DNA from: Doryteuthis pealeii
Taxonomy: Eukaryota; Mollusca; Cephalopoda; Myopsida; Loliginidae
Direction: 5' to 3'
NCBI GenBank assembly: GCA_023376005.1
Contig: CM042152.1
Span: 88,635,208-88,699,207 of the forward strand
DNA: 64,000 nt
This document shows, in pieces, positions 1-12,190 of this stretch. Made by a program: the position numbers and the translations under genes. How positions within the stretch are numbered: the stretch's first letter is position 1; every line of letters starts with the position of its first letter. The notes below the pieces were generated by a model that was given only the letters and a program-made list of their open reading frames with translations, was not told the origin of the DNA and did not search any database.

Positions 1-555
1 ATGTTTGTACAATGACTGAACATGTCATTTCATCAAGGAAAATTGGTGGAGACCAGCAAAGACCAAAGTTCAATAAAATCAACACCCTATTTAAGAGGGT
101 TTTAAAAAAAAACTTTTTACTCCCCATTTTCCATAAGAAAAACTAAATAAGAAATATAATAAAGGTATAAATGAATAAATAATAATAGTAATGATGATAA
201 TAATATAAATAAATAGTAAATAAAAGGAAAGAATAAACAAAAATAATTTAAAAAAAAACAACTTAAAAACAATATACGAAGAATAAAAGATAATAAAACA
301 AATACATAGAAAAATAATTTTTATTTATAGATAATGAATATAAATACGATATTTATTTTTAATTCTTTATATCCCAGGCAGTGTCAGGTCACTCTGCTAG
401 TATTTTATAAATATCTATTATCCTTAGTTGGGTGATTCCGACTGTCCTCAACAGCCAGCATGCAAGACAAAGACACATGATTGTTACCATTCATTTTCAA
501 AGTAGATAGGCAGGGACATCGAATTTTAAAGATTAGCATAACAATCTTAAAAATT

Positions 556-2100
556 TATACAGCCACAATGATCATTTGAGCTATCCAGATATTCTGACAC
601 AAATACATTTTGACCAAGACTGTTATAACAATCATTTGACCTATACAGCCACAAGGACCTTTTGACCAAGACTGTTATAACAATCATTTGACCTATACAG
701 CCACAAGGACCTTTTGACCAATACTGCTTAATAATCATTTGACCTATACAACCACAAGGACTTTGACCAATACTGCTATAAATCATTTGACCTATACAGC
801 CACAAGGACCTTTTGACCAATACTGCTATAACAATCATTTGACTATTTTTGACCAATACTGCTATAACAATCATTTGACCTATACAGCCACAAGGACCTT
901 TTGACCAATACTGCTATAACAATCATTTGACCTATACAACCACAAGGACCTTTTGACCATACTGCTATAACAATCATTTGACCTATACAGCCCAAGGACT
1001 TTGACCAATACTGCTATACAATCATTTGACCTATACAGCCACAAGGACATTTTGACCAATACTGCTATAACAATCATTTGACCCTTACAGCCACAAGAAC
1101 CTTTTGACCATACTGATATAACAATCATTTGACCTATACAGTTTTGACCATACTGCTATAACAATCATTTGACCTATACAAGGACCTTTTGACAATACTG
1201 CTCAATCATTTGACCTATACAACCACAAGGACCTTTTGACCAATACTGCTATAACGATCATTTGACCTATTTTGACCAATACTGCTATAACAATCATTTG
1301 ACCCTTACAGCCACAAGAACCTTTTGACCAATACTGATATAACAATCATTTGACCTATAACACAAGGACCTTTTGACCAAGCTATAACGATCATTTGACT
1401 ATACACCAAAGGACCTTTTGACCAATACTGCTATAACAATCATTTGACCTTACAGCCACAAGAACTTTTTGACCAATACTGCTATAACAATCATTTGACC
1501 TATACAACCACAAGGACCTTTTGACCAATACTGCTATAACAATCATTTGACCTATACAACCACAAGGACCTTTTGACCAATACTGTATAACAATCATTTG
1601 ACCTATACAGCCACAAGGACCTTTTGACAATACTGCTATAACATCATTTGACTATACACCACAAGGACCTTTTGACCAATACTGCTATAAACATCATTTG
1701 ACCTATACACAAGGACCTTTGACCAATACTGCTATAACATCATTTGACGTATACAGCCACAAGGACCTTTTGACCAATACTGCTATACAATCATTCGACC
1801 TATACAGCCACAAGGACATTTTGACCAATACTGCTATAACAATCATTCGACCTATACAGCTTTTGACAATACTGCTATAACAATCATTTGACCTATACAG
1901 CCACAAGGATCTTTTGACCAATACTGCTATAACAATCATTCGACCTATACAGCCACAAGGACTTTTGACCAATACTACCACAGGACTATTTGAGTTGCAC
2001 TGCTACCATAAGGACAATTTGACTTATACAGCTACAACAACCATGAGGTCTATATTGCAATTACCTTTTCACATATCCAGCTACAACAACCTTTGAGCCA
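556..2100. repeat. 52-bp tandem array (VNTR), copy 1
   Basis: Head-to-tail units of about 52 bp built on GACCTATACAGCCACAAGGA then CCTTTTGACCAATACTGCTA and TAACAATCATTT. Roughly two dozen units, many with small deletions. Units at both ends (before 640 and after 1985) are diverged. Open frames through it repeat the same peptide and are not genes. Confidence 0.9.
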
Positions 2101-3547
2101 TCCAGCCACAATGACCTTTTATACATATTTACTAATAAGATCTATTCTAAATGTATTTTTCAATCTATTAACTGTTTAGTGGTATAAGAATTAACTAAAA
2201 TCTTTTTAAAAAATTGAATTCTATTCATTGGCTGTTATACTGTGAGAATTAGCTGTGATTCTTAGTATTAACCTAGAAATTATAAAACCAACTTTCTTCT
2301 CTCCTTTGTGATTATCATTCAAAATAATCTAAATTTAATTAACTATCAATCATAAAAATCAATTTGAGACATCAATGTGCTTCCATAGTTTTTTAAAATG
2401 TTTGGTATTAGATGAAAACTTTCTAACAAATTAAGTTTGGTGGAATTTCCATAACCATGAAATTCTAATGTCATTTGAAATTTTAATCTGACTCATTGTC
2501 ATAATCTGTGAATTATTCAGACATGGATCAAAAGAAATCAAAAATTCAGACAAGCATCAAAGAAAGCCATAAATTTAAACATGGAAGGAAATATGAGCAG
2601 ATTATTCTTTATATAAGAATGATATAATAGAAAAAAAAACACATTTGAAAGTGCATAAAGTTAAGAAAGCAATATATATGAGTTAGTAAAAAAGATAATA
2701 TCAAAAGAGAAATGTGTAGAAGTAACAACCTGTGACTGAGAACGAGAAAAGAAACAGAGCAAGACATTGTCTTGCCTGCTGGGATCGAACCCACGTCTTC
2801 CGCATGCAAAACAAAATGCGATTTAGGCACTGGACGGACGCGAGGTTCGACTTATGTGCTCGGATGTTTGGGTAATATGCTGATAAATAACCAAAGCGAG
2901 TAGAGCGTGGCATGACAAGCATTCGCTTACGTGAGACGGCAGTCAGAAAAGATTATTTTGACGACAATGACAGATTTTCAGCTGCTGGTCGAAGACGAAG
3001 ACTGTGTTGACCAAAAGAAAGTTTAGCCTGCTAGAAGACGGTGAACTCGCTTCTTTTTGGTCCTCCCTTAGCAGGAACTTGTTGACTCAAATATCTATTT
3101 TCCCCCCTCTATTTTTCCCCCTTCTATACAACCTTAGTCCTTCTGCATTGGTAGGTATTTACCCAAACCATTTGCCATGGGTAAGATGTGACATATACAG
3201 TCTATTTGGTGTATCTTTGGAAGTCCAAGGTTTTCACATTATTACAGTCTTAGCAACCATTTCTAGTCATTTTGAACTTTAAGTGACTAAATTCTTACCA
3301 TAAAATTTACTTGCGCATTATTTAAAATGAAGTACATGGAAAAAAAATCATAGAAAAAGAGCAAGGAACTTCACTCTCATTGCACATTAGTTAATTCATG
3401 AAGTCCCTTGATCTTTTTCCATGATTTTGTAGAAGAAGCAAATGTAAACAATGGCAGCCATCTTTGATTCAACATAATTTTCATGGAGAAAACATGCTGG
3501 TTTTAAAATTCATTTTAATGCATTTTTTTTTTTTTTACTTCAAAATA

Positions 3548-3716
3548 TCTGACCAATACTGCTATAACAATCATTTGACCTATACAGCCACAAGGACCTT
3601 TTGACCAATACTGCTATAACGATCATTTGACCAATACAGCCACAAGGATCTTTTGACCAATACTGCTATAACAATCATTTGACCTATACAGCCACAAGAC
3701 CTTTTGACCAATACTG
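3548..3716. repeat. Short satellite island of the 52-bp unit
   Basis: Three to four units of the same 52-bp repeat, about 1.5 kb downstream of the main array and joined directly to the 3' half of a SINE-A. The equivalent in the second 7-kb copy is at 27188-27355. Confidence 0.85.
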
Positions 3717-3718
3717 GA

Positions 3719-3826
3719 AGGACGCCAAAACAATCTCCTTGGTCTAGCGCTATTGAAAAGGGATAAACTCCCTCGCTGACTGGCTAATACCGACTTTAGG
3801 CTGCCCGACGACTTCACTTACTTTTT
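3719..3826 (+). mobile_element. SINE-A, 3' half only
   Basis: Matches the 3' half of the tRNA-headed SINE-A family (CAATCTCCTTGGTCTAGCGC through the ACTTACTTTT tail) without the tRNA head. Counterpart at 27357-27472. Confidence 0.8.
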
Positions 3827-4112
3827 TATACCACACACACAAGGATTATTATAATGAATATACAGTTTAGGCAGACCAAAATGATATTGAATGATCAAGA
3901 TGATGATCATCATTATGCTGTGCTCACAGATTCCCATAACTCTCTCATGTCACCCCTCTTACAGTGATCACTCTGTGCTTATTTAAGGCAGGCCAAAATC
4001 ATACTGGATGATAGTCAATGTTATTAGACACTATTTAGAATGGTAATAAACAAATCCCAAAAATACCAATGTGCAGAATCTTAAGAAAGCCTAGAGAGAG
4101 CTTACGAAAAAA

Positions 4113-4497
4113 AAGTAAAGTCGTTGGGGTGGCTTAAAGTAAGTATCACCCAGACAGCGAGGGAGTCTATCCCCTTTTCACTAGTGCTAGACCAAGGAGA
4201 TTATTTTTGTGTCTGAGGTGGAGCACCACACCTACCAACAGCTCCTTACTTTACCCCACAGATCCCTATGCTACTCATACGCCTATGAATCACAAGGTTC
4301 CTGGTTTGATACCAGCCCTTGCCAACTCAGCGTATGAGTAGCACAGGGATCTGTTCGGTAAAGTAAGGAGCTGATGGTAGGTGTGGCGCTCCACCTCAGA
4401 TGCAAAAATACTCTTTGTCTAGTGCTAAAAAGGGATAGACTCTCTTGCTGTCTGACTGATACGACATTAGGCCACCTCGATGACTTTACTTACTTAT
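4113..4497. mobile_element. Head-to-head pair of SINE-A pieces
   Basis: A minus-strand SINE-A 3' part (about 4113-4282) is followed at once by a plus-strand SINE-A lacking its first bases (about 4283-4497), making an imperfect inverted pair. Counterpart at 27757-28125. Confidence 0.8.
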
Positions 4498-5211
4498 ATA
4501 CATACACAACACACTCTTTTATCTTTATTTTTTTTAAATGAGCTTCTCCTCGGAATATTGGAGGCAACATTTTTTCTTCATGAATCAATCCTCTTTAGTT
4601 AATTAAAAAAATCTAAAGTACATTTCACAAAAAAATCTGCCATTTTTAAAAAATTTTTTTTTAAAGATAATTCCAAGAAAAATATTATCCTAAATAAAAA
4701 AAAAGGTTTTTAAAGGATGAGGAAAACAATTACTGCTCCTTACTTATTCAATCAAAAATAAAATTGATAACTCTCTTGCCATGAATTGATATCTATAGAG
4801 CAAAGGCTGAATTTACAGTCCATACAAAAAATCCTACGCATTTAGCACTATATATATATATAATTAAAAAACATACTGTCATACATAATCTAAAAAATGA
4901 AGTTTTAAAATTACCCTGTTGAAAAAAATAACATCAATTAACTGCACACTTTTTGACCACTAATGATTAAAACTCTTTGTCCAAACACTTTTTTCCCCAT
5001 GGCTCTTCAGAGACCATTTTAGTCATAACCTATTTGTAAGACCTTTTTCCATGACTCCTCAAGGTTTATCCTGTCAAAGCAACAATCATGGCAGTACTAA
5101 CCCATTTCTCACCCATGTTTTTTTTGGTTGGATACTAGTTTTGGTCAAAACTGTAAAAGCCGGAGGTCAGGTTCACAAAGGAAACAAAAAGACCTCCTTA
5201 TTAATTTGATT

Positions 5212-5655
5212 TGATTGGTTGGATTTTACAACATGTCAACCATTGTTGGGTTATTTTATGCCAAAGATTTTTGTTTATTCATTCTAGTTGGGCATTCAAT
5301 ATTTTTTTTAAACTCTGTTTTTAAAAACATTTTAAAACCCATTTTTTAATCTATTAGATAGATGGGACACTAACAGGTACTACCACTCCAGGTCAGAGTT
5401 GACCTGAGAATAATGGCAATGAAGGGGTACTTCACAACATCTAGAATTAGAATCTCACCATGATGCAGTTTAGTTATACCGAAGATGAAAAAGGCCCTTG
5501 AGAATACAATCATATGACCTCTATTGACACTTTCTCTTGGAAACAATCCAGGGGACAGCATGTATGACCCTTACCACTTCAGTCCCTAACTTTAATGACA
5601 TGGACAGAGATGAAGATTTGGCCACTGGTCAGATCTCCATCCCACTCTGTCCCTA
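5212..5655 (+). repeat. Dispersed repeat family C
   Basis: Shares the block TAACAGGTACTACCACTCC, preceded by TTGGGTTATTTTATGCC, with 28857-29285, 41810-42075, 59410-60010 and 62090-62480. I cannot assign a class: no TIR, LTR or coding frame is evident. It may be a non-coding tail of a retroelement. Confidence 0.7.
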
Positions 5656-6158
5656 GATGTGACTCACTCCTACTTCTCCTATGATTTGTCCTTGGATTGT
5701 TAGGTAAGTAATTGAAAAAGATAATCTCTTATAGAAAGTCACACAGGTAATGGATTTTTGGGCAGAGTAGGTTCCCCCGACCCCAAAGAAATAATGATTC
5801 ATGAAGTAACACTGAAACAGGAAGTTTAATATACAGGGACATCTAATATCAAAAGGAGCAATAAATATACATGCTTCAATCCAGATCTTCACATAGAAGA
5901 AATATAAAACATCTAGGAAAATTTAAACATTACATAGTCTAAAGTCATCAGAAGATAGTGTTTGCTTCTGAGCATGAATTGAGAAGGACTTGGATACAAT
6001 ATATACATCATATTGAAATGTATATGTTAAAGAGAGAGAATTTTAAAAGCCCCTACTTTCTTACTTGGTTATATGACATCATCAAATGGACTTGGGAAAT
6101 TTGGAGAGATAACTGAGTGAGGTTTGTTAACCTTTAAGGGTAACTTATATTGTATTCA

Positions 6159-6414
6159 GGGGCCGGTTAGCTCAGTCGGTAGAGCATTCGGCTAGAAACC
6201 ACAAGGTTCCTAGTTCGATACCGGTCCCCGACAACTCAGCATATGAGTAGCACAGGGATCTGTGCGGTAAAGTAAGGAGCTGATGGTAGGTGTGGCGCTC
6301 CACCTCAGACGCTAAAACAATCTCCTTGGTCTAGCACTATTGAAAAGGGGATAGACTCCCTCGCTGACTGGCTGATACCGACTTTAGCTGGCCCGTCGAC
6401 TTTACTTACTTTAC
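6159..6414 (+). mobile_element. SINE-A, full-length, with target-site duplication
   Basis: Full tRNA-derived SINE. The head GGCCGGTTAGCTCAGTCGGT contains a pol III A box and GGTTCCTAGTTCGATACC a B box. It is followed by the SINE-A body and an ACTTTACTTACTTTAC tail. It is flanked by a 13-bp direct repeat TATATTGTATTCA (6146-6158 and 6415-6427). tRNA-headed SINEs of this build are known from octopus; I do not assign a published name. Confidence 0.93.
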
Positions 6415-7046
6415 TATATTGTATTCAACATTTTCTTTAATTATTCATCATGTTGCATTTAATTTTTGGATTTTGAGGCATTTTATATCCTACTTCTTTA
6501 TAAAGGTCAAATTAAAATAAAGTTTATTTATTTACTTTTGTTGAGAAGTTATTGAGATCAATTTCAAACACTAACACTACTGCAGTATGACTAATTAAAA
6601 TACATATACAGAGATGCTGATAGGTATGCGTTTCTTGCATTCCTGATGCACAAAAATCTAAAAGAACGCAGTAAAATCTTATTCATGCATCCCAGTGTTT
6701 TTTTTTTTTCTTCACTCACCATTTCAAGCTAACTGTAAAAAGATTTCAATAGTTTCTTAGAAATTAATTACACAGGATATTACAAAGTAGGAGTTAGACG
6801 GCTTTAGTTGGACCCGTAAATTTTTTCCAGAGACTCATTCAAAGCAAATATGTGCATCCCAGGAACACTAAATCAAAAAGCAATCAGCATCACTATATAT
6901 AGTTAATGTAAATAATTATATAATCTTTGATCATAATAAATATCACCTATGTCATAGGAAAGACACTGGAATGGGATTTAGTTCTTGCATAAAGCAAGAA
7001 TATGGTATTTTAGAAAGTAGTTTTCATGATATCCTGTACATATGAT

Positions 7047-7245
7047 GAGGGTGCTGAAAAGTTTCAGTCTCACTAATAAAACTTAAGAAAAATAAATATA
7101 TTTGTACTGAATGTTTTGGAGAAGGACTAAAGAATTTGAGAAAAGATTGTACCAATCACTTGAACTACTAGGTAAATATATGGAAAAGAATATACTTTAA
7201 TGGCTCTAGATCATGTTTTCTTGGTTAGACTGGAACTTTTCAGTA
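7047..7245. mobile_element. Short TIR element (mariner-like MITE), copy 1
   Basis: Starts GAGGGTGCTGAAAAGTTT and ends in GGAACTTTTCAG, its approximate inverted complement. Related to 13015-13224. It is too short to code for a transposase. Confidence 0.55.
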
Positions 7246-7379
7246 AAAACTCATAATGAGTATCACTTTTACAAGCAAATATTACACCTCTGTTTTTAAT
7301 GGTTTTAATGTAATAACATATTATATTAAATTAAAAAGGCTAATGAAACTAAATAAGAATGCATATAAAAGATTTGAAA

Positions 7380-7479
7380 NNNNNNNNNNNNNNNNNNNNN
7401 NNNNNNNNNNNNNNNNNNNNNNNNNNNNNNNNNNNNNNNNNNNNNNNNNNNNNNNNNNNNNNNNNNNNNNNNNNNNNNN
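7380..7479. other. Assembly gap of 100 Ns
   Basis: Exactly 100 N bases, the usual placeholder for a gap of unknown size. It sits at the break of homology between the two 7-kb copies. Confidence 1.
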
Positions 7480-7512
7480 GAGAGATCTAAGACCAAGTTT
7501 CTATACGCAAAG

Positions 7513-7645
7513 TTAAAGAACTCCAGTCTGACCTGCGATTTATCCGATATTTGTAATACTATGTGAAATGGAAACAGCTCATTCATGATCTGAATTGGCT
7601 TGCTGGGCAATTTCTATGATGATAACCATTACGCGATGAGTGCTC
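7513..7645 (-). mobile_element. SINE-B, decayed fragment
   Basis: Right after the gap, a degenerate minus-strand SINE-B can be followed from an AAAGAACTCCAGTCTG-like block to the head region near 7640. Confidence 0.55.
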
Positions 7646-8377
7646 AAAATTATTTATTGTTTGGTCCTCCATATATATGGTATAAAATATAACTTCATTT
7701 TAAACAGGCAAAACTTCATAATTAGTGAATGTTTGAGGTAAACGTACTTCAAACACATTTTTTCTCAAAGTTGATCTATTTGAGACATAGTTATTTGCTT
7801 GGCAGGTAATTGATGGCAATGAATTTTCTGATCTTTGGTAAGTGCCCTGGAATGTAGCCTTGAATCAAAATTGGTCTACTCCAATAAAAAAAGTTTTTAA
7901 AAAAACCTTAAAAACTCACAAAAATCAGATTCAACTTTGTGAACAGACAAAGAATTTTAAAGGTACAAAAAAAGACCCTGAAACTTTTTCATTAGTGCAA
8001 TTCATTCAAACATTTCATATCATCATACAATAATTTAACAGATTAGGTCCGCCATTATTTGACTAAAGCCAAGTATCAAGCAAGAGTTAACATCTGCATT
8101 TCTCTGCACTTTCATGATTGTATATCACATTTAGGGACAAAGTTATTGATTAGTGATTAAAAATGATATTTTACAAGAATATAACGATACAAAAAATGGT
8201 GAGTAAAATACAAATAGCCTTTAACCTAAACCGAAGAGATTTAGTGCTTGATGTATTGTGTTGGTGTGATCAACTTCAGAGTTTCTAACCAGTTCATTAG
8301 AATAAATTTTTCAACACTCTCCTAATCTTAGATTTTCTAAATTAGGTGAAGAGAGATACTAATTAGTATGAGCTTTC
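7646..8377. other. No gene seen
   Basis: AT-rich DNA without a convincing coding frame or recognised repeat. Confidence 0.5.
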
Positions 8378-8630
8378 TAGTAGTGACCACCCAGCGAATT
8401 TAACTAAGGTTTCAATTCAGAGTTTTCTTCTCCTAAAACTGTTGCCTAACCAAGGTTAAAGAGCCCAGTCTGCCTAATATTTTATCTACTAGTTGGACGG
8501 GAGTAGTTGGATTTATTACGCTTTCCAAGGGTCATCAAGCTGCTATGTGAACTGTAAGCAGAGAGACAGGATTTTAACTCGAGTCGAAAGTCATTTCCTA
8601 TATACTCCATTACAAATCATCGTGCCTCAC
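8378..8630 (-). mobile_element. SINE-B, diverged
   Basis: Minus-strand SINE-B recognised by TTCTTCTCCTAAAACTGTTG, AGAGCCCAGTCTGCC and the head-proximal TATGTGAA block. Considerably mutated. Confidence 0.75.
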
Positions 8631-8639
8631 AAAAATATT

Positions 8640-9240
8640 CTTTAATCTGATTACAACCTGTTTCCATATTTAGTTGACTACTAACTTTAGAAAATTTCTC
8701 ATTTTTGTTCGCATTTTTTTTCCTTATTTTTCTTTCCTTCTGTTCTAACTAGGCTTTCTTTCTGCTTTTATTTAATTATCTTCTTTTTTTAGTGATAATT
8801 TCTTTTTGTTCTTATTTTTATATCTTCTTCTTTTATTTTCTCTGATTATTCTTGCTCTTACTTATGTCTCAATTATAATACATTCTCTGTTTTGGGAGAA
8901 TTTACTTTCTTATCATTTTTCTAGTTTGTTTTTGTTTCCTCCTTCATGTTGACCTTTCCTTCTCTTTCCTTTAATTCTTCTTCGTTTTCTTGCCTGTCTT
9001 TTTTGCGTCTTTTTTTTCTTTCTCACCATTTTATTTCTTTTTTTTGTTAACGAGTGCACAATGTTTTTTTCATTTTCCAATTAATTTTCTATTTTTTTTT
9101 ATTTTTTTTTTTTATTTTTTTAAAAAGTTCTAATTTTTTTCTCATTCGTTTATCGCTCTTTCAAATTGTATTTTTTTTTTTATCCGCTCTTTTATTTATG
9201 GATTTTTATTATTTATCAGCTTTTTTAGGGTACAATCTTT
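8640..9240. other. T-rich low-complexity tract
   Basis: Long pyrimidine/T-rich stretch (CTTTTCTTTCCTTC type). The open frames in it are poly-F artefacts. Confidence 0.75.
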
Positions 9241-9500
9241 GGTAGTAAAGCCAACTGCTTGGTAGAAGCATAGACTAGGAACCATAAGGTTCCAGGTTTG
9301 ATACCGGCCCTCACCACTCAGCACTAGCGATAGCAAGGGATATTTGGATACAGTGCGGACTGTATGGTCTCAGTTAGACTTCTGCTCAGATTCTAAAATC
9401 AATTCTCCTGGGTCTAGTGTCTAGTGAAACAGGGTATAGCTCCCTCCTGTTAAGCTGTACTGATTTAGACTCTCATTCCTACAACTTTACTTACTTTATT
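9241..9500 (+). mobile_element. SINE-A, diverged
   Basis: Old plus-strand SINE-A: a B-box-like GGTTCCAGGTTTGATACC, then a degraded body and an ACTTTACTTACTTTA tail. Confidence 0.75.
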
Positions 9501-10792
9501 TATTAAAGATTATGCTTTGTGCTTAAACATTATTTTAGTAGAATTTGCGCCATGTCATCAATTGATTCTTAATTTCTTTTATTTAATAACATAAATCTGC
9601 ATGAACATGATCAACATGATATCCATGTAGTTTTAAATAAACAACAAAAACAAACAAAAACTGATGTCAGGATGAGAAATTTTATTCATTTTAGAGGGTT
9701 TATCTATTTTTTAGATAAGAATCATTAATATCAAATACTTTTTTTTTTTGGTGGGGGGGAAAGGATAGACTGCCTTGGTTTTTAAACTCTACAACATTTT
9801 AACCATAATGAAGAATAAATTAAAGTTCGCAATACGTCGAACTGGGATGACAAGGCAACAAACGGCTTTGTAACTTAAATACGAACCGCGAATAGCACTA
9901 AGTCTACTGCAGAATGACAAGGTATTTATAAGACTCGCACATATGTCATTCCAAATCAAGCAGTCAAGAGGCAACTCAGAAACTCAAGGAATGGAATCAC
10001 CCAATTCAATGAATGGATATTCTTGATTTGCTATTATCCAACTGTATTGGACATGCTTACGTGGTACTTAGTTAGTTGTGTTATTCAAACAACAGTAACT
10101 TACTGACTTCAATACTAATAGTCTACTTGATAATTTTTAATCAAATCCAGAAAATTTATTTAAACATTTCTATAGACAAAGTTTACTTTTCTATCAAATG
10201 TAGCAATATTTAACTCAAGCAAGATTTGAGTGAATGTTTTTTTTAGAACAATCAACAATTAAAAATAAATTTTAAAACCCAGTTAGTATATAAAAAACAC
10301 ATTCATAAACTATGAGATCTATTCTCAATTCTTCTGTTTTTTAGGACAATTTAACTTTTCCTTTTTTTTTAAAAGTTATTCTCCATATATTCTTCAAGTT
10401 TTCACTTTCATTCATCCACTATGCCTTATCGTTTAAATTTCGACTTATTTTCATCATTGTCTTTTCCCCCCATGAAGGAGTATATGAGAAAAGAGGTGTA
10501 AGGGGATTTATAAAGCAATTATACAGAATGGCAGTCATTTGATAAAATGAAAGGACATTGAGTTTAAATGATTTTGACAGACGTGTTCCTCTTCATGCTC
10601 TCTTCAATTTTTTATATCTCCTGCATGAGGCTAATAAAAAATGTTTTATAACCTCCATAAAAAAAAAAAACACAATTCTTCATATAAAGGAATATAGGTT
10701 AGGTTTCTTTAGGCAGGTTTCTTCCATAAACAGAACAGCATTGCTTTAAAACAGAAGCATACTTTTAGCATCTATCCTGATGTGCTTATTTA
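9501..10792. other. No gene assigned
   Basis: AT-rich DNA. A frame at 10558-10749 (+) has some protein-like composition but no clear splice sites or recognisable family, so it is not called. Confidence 0.4.
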
Positions 10793-11512
10793 GTGCTCGG
10801 TTTAGCTCAGTCGGTGAGCATCCGACTGGACCTCAAGTTGGTTACGATACCATGTTAACATAATTGTTGATCCTAATACTTGTATAAGGTAGTGTAGAAA
10901 CATAAATGGCGATTAGTCAGCTTTTTATGGCTTGAGGGTGAGTGATGACGCTTGACTCACTCTCAGCCTTGCTTTGGGATAAATGTGAGAACCGGAAGCA
11001 ATAGAAGACAGCTGTCTTCGGTTTAAAGGATAGTAAAGTAAAAAATCAGTTAGAATGTAGGAGCCAAGCTTGTAGGATGCCAGATGCCTTGGGTTGGGGA
11101 TTTTGGAAATAAAGTAACATCAAAGTAAATCGAAGTCTTGTGTTTATTTACCTAAAAACTAACAACATGCAATGGCTTCTGATAGGAGAAATCCCTAACA
11201 TAGAAAACCAGACCGAAGTTCCCAAGACAATCCAGACTTAAGAGACCAGACCAGATAGATTTAGAAGATAGAACCAAAGCGGTCCAGAAGAAAATACGAC
11301 AGAAGTAGAAGTAAGAAAGGGTATACAACAAAGGCTCGCCAACTCAGTGTATGAGTAGCATAAGGATTTGTACGATAAAGTAAGGAGCTGATGGTAAGTT
11401 GTGGTGCTCAACCCCAGTTGCCAAAAGCAATCTCCTTGGTCTAGCGCTAATGAAAAGAGGATAGGCCCTTGCTGTCTGGCTAATATGACTTTTGCCCCTC
11501 CCCTCCGATTAC
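10793..11512 (+). mobile_element. SINE-A split by an LTR insertion
   Basis: The SINE head with A box TTAGCTCAGTCGG and the start of the B box lies at 10793-10852. The remaining body (GGCTCGCCAACTCAGTGTAT onward) resumes at 11331 and runs to about 11512. A 478-bp LTR-like sequence sits between. The order of events is direct: SINE first, LTR later. Confidence 0.85.
10853..11330 (+). mobile_element. Solo LTR, family L, inside a SINE-A
   Basis: Begins TGTTAACATAA and ends GGGTATACAACA, so it has TG...CA termini. AATAAAGTAACATCAA followed by a GTCTTGTGTTT stretch resembles an LTR poly(A) region. The same sequence recurs at 43400-43900 and, more diverged, at 49255-49688 (minus). No internal region is present, hence solo LTR. 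The superfamily is not determinable here. Confidence 0.7.
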
Positions 11513-11911
11513 AAGGAAAGCTGAAAAGTGAACCTTAATTTTTTTTTAAACACATTTCAGTGACAGAATCATTTTCAATTAAAATTTGAAATGAATAATT
11601 TTTCTTGTTAAATTTTAATTACCTTCTAATCATTTGTTCTATACATTTAGAAAACACAATGTCAAATCATATTTGGTACTTATTCATCAATTTTCATTTT
11701 TTAAATTTATTCAGGGTTTGCAAAAGTGAAATTTTATATTTGTCAATATGTTAGCATTGGACATCAGCCATCAGTTTTAGTTAGCAAATGATAAGGGAGT
11801 AAAAAAGAAGATTTAAAAAATTGAGGAGAATCTAAATTGTGTGAATGGTTAAATTGCTGATCTTGAATTAAAATTCATGTAATGATTATCTCCTTACGTT
11901 GCTTCACAAAG
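11513..11911. other. No gene seen
   Basis: AT-rich spacer between SINE copies. Confidence 0.5.
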
Positions 11912-12190
11912 TGGAGGTGTGAAGTGTAATGGTTCTCATCAAAGGAAATGGATTCGGTTGATATGAGTTCAAATCCTGGACAAGGCGGTTTGCATTTCGA
12001 CATAGCACTAATACCCTTGGGAAAGGTATGCTTCCAATATTTTACTTCCAGCTATAGGGTGGACTAGGCTTTTTTACCTTTGTTAGCCAACCAGTCTGGG
12101 AGAAGTCAAACTCTGAATTCAAACTGTTAAATTCCACTTAAGAAACTGACCATATGCCTGCATCCTGCTCATATGGAGGGGTTGTTTTAA
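11912..12190 (+). mobile_element. SINE-B, nearly full length
   Basis: tRNA-headed SINE-B. The head GTAATGGTTCTCATCAAAGG with the B-box-like GAGTTCAAATCCTGG is followed by ACCCTTGGGAAAGGTATG, the GGAGAAG..AAACTCTGAATTC block and the tail TCCTGCTCATATGGAGGGG. Confidence 0.85.

Larger units (their letters stand above)
1..7379. repeat. Duplicated 7-kb segment, copy 1 (runs into assembly gap)
   Basis: This stretch aligns end to end with 24116-31055 in the same orientation, with the same order of tandem array, SINEs and other repeats. Differences are mostly missing bases in homopolymers here (for example the G run at 3762 and the C runs near 3806 and 5775), plus a few substitutions near 6064 and 6583. 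The match ends at the first N of the gap, whereas copy 2 continues into unique sequence. That is what an uncollapsed haplotig or unpolished contig end looks like; a true segmental duplication is less likely. No gene is seen in it. Confidence 0.93.

Noticed and set aside
556..2100. Several 60-98 codon frames with repeated motifs such as VLVKRSLWLYRSND
   Set aside because: These are translations of the 52-bp tandem unit. They occur on both strands and break at random deletions, so they are not proteins.
556..2100. CRISPR-like regular spacing
   Set aside because: The units are wholly repeated without unique spacers, and the genome is animal.
3004..3282. 92-codon plus-strand frame in copy 1
   Set aside because: In copy 2 (about 26645-26920) a one-base difference in a homopolymer breaks the frame. 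Composition is not convincing.
6159..6250. tRNA gene
   Set aside because: The head has A and B boxes but continues into a SINE body, has a target-site duplication and recurs many times. It is a SINE head, not a tRNA gene.
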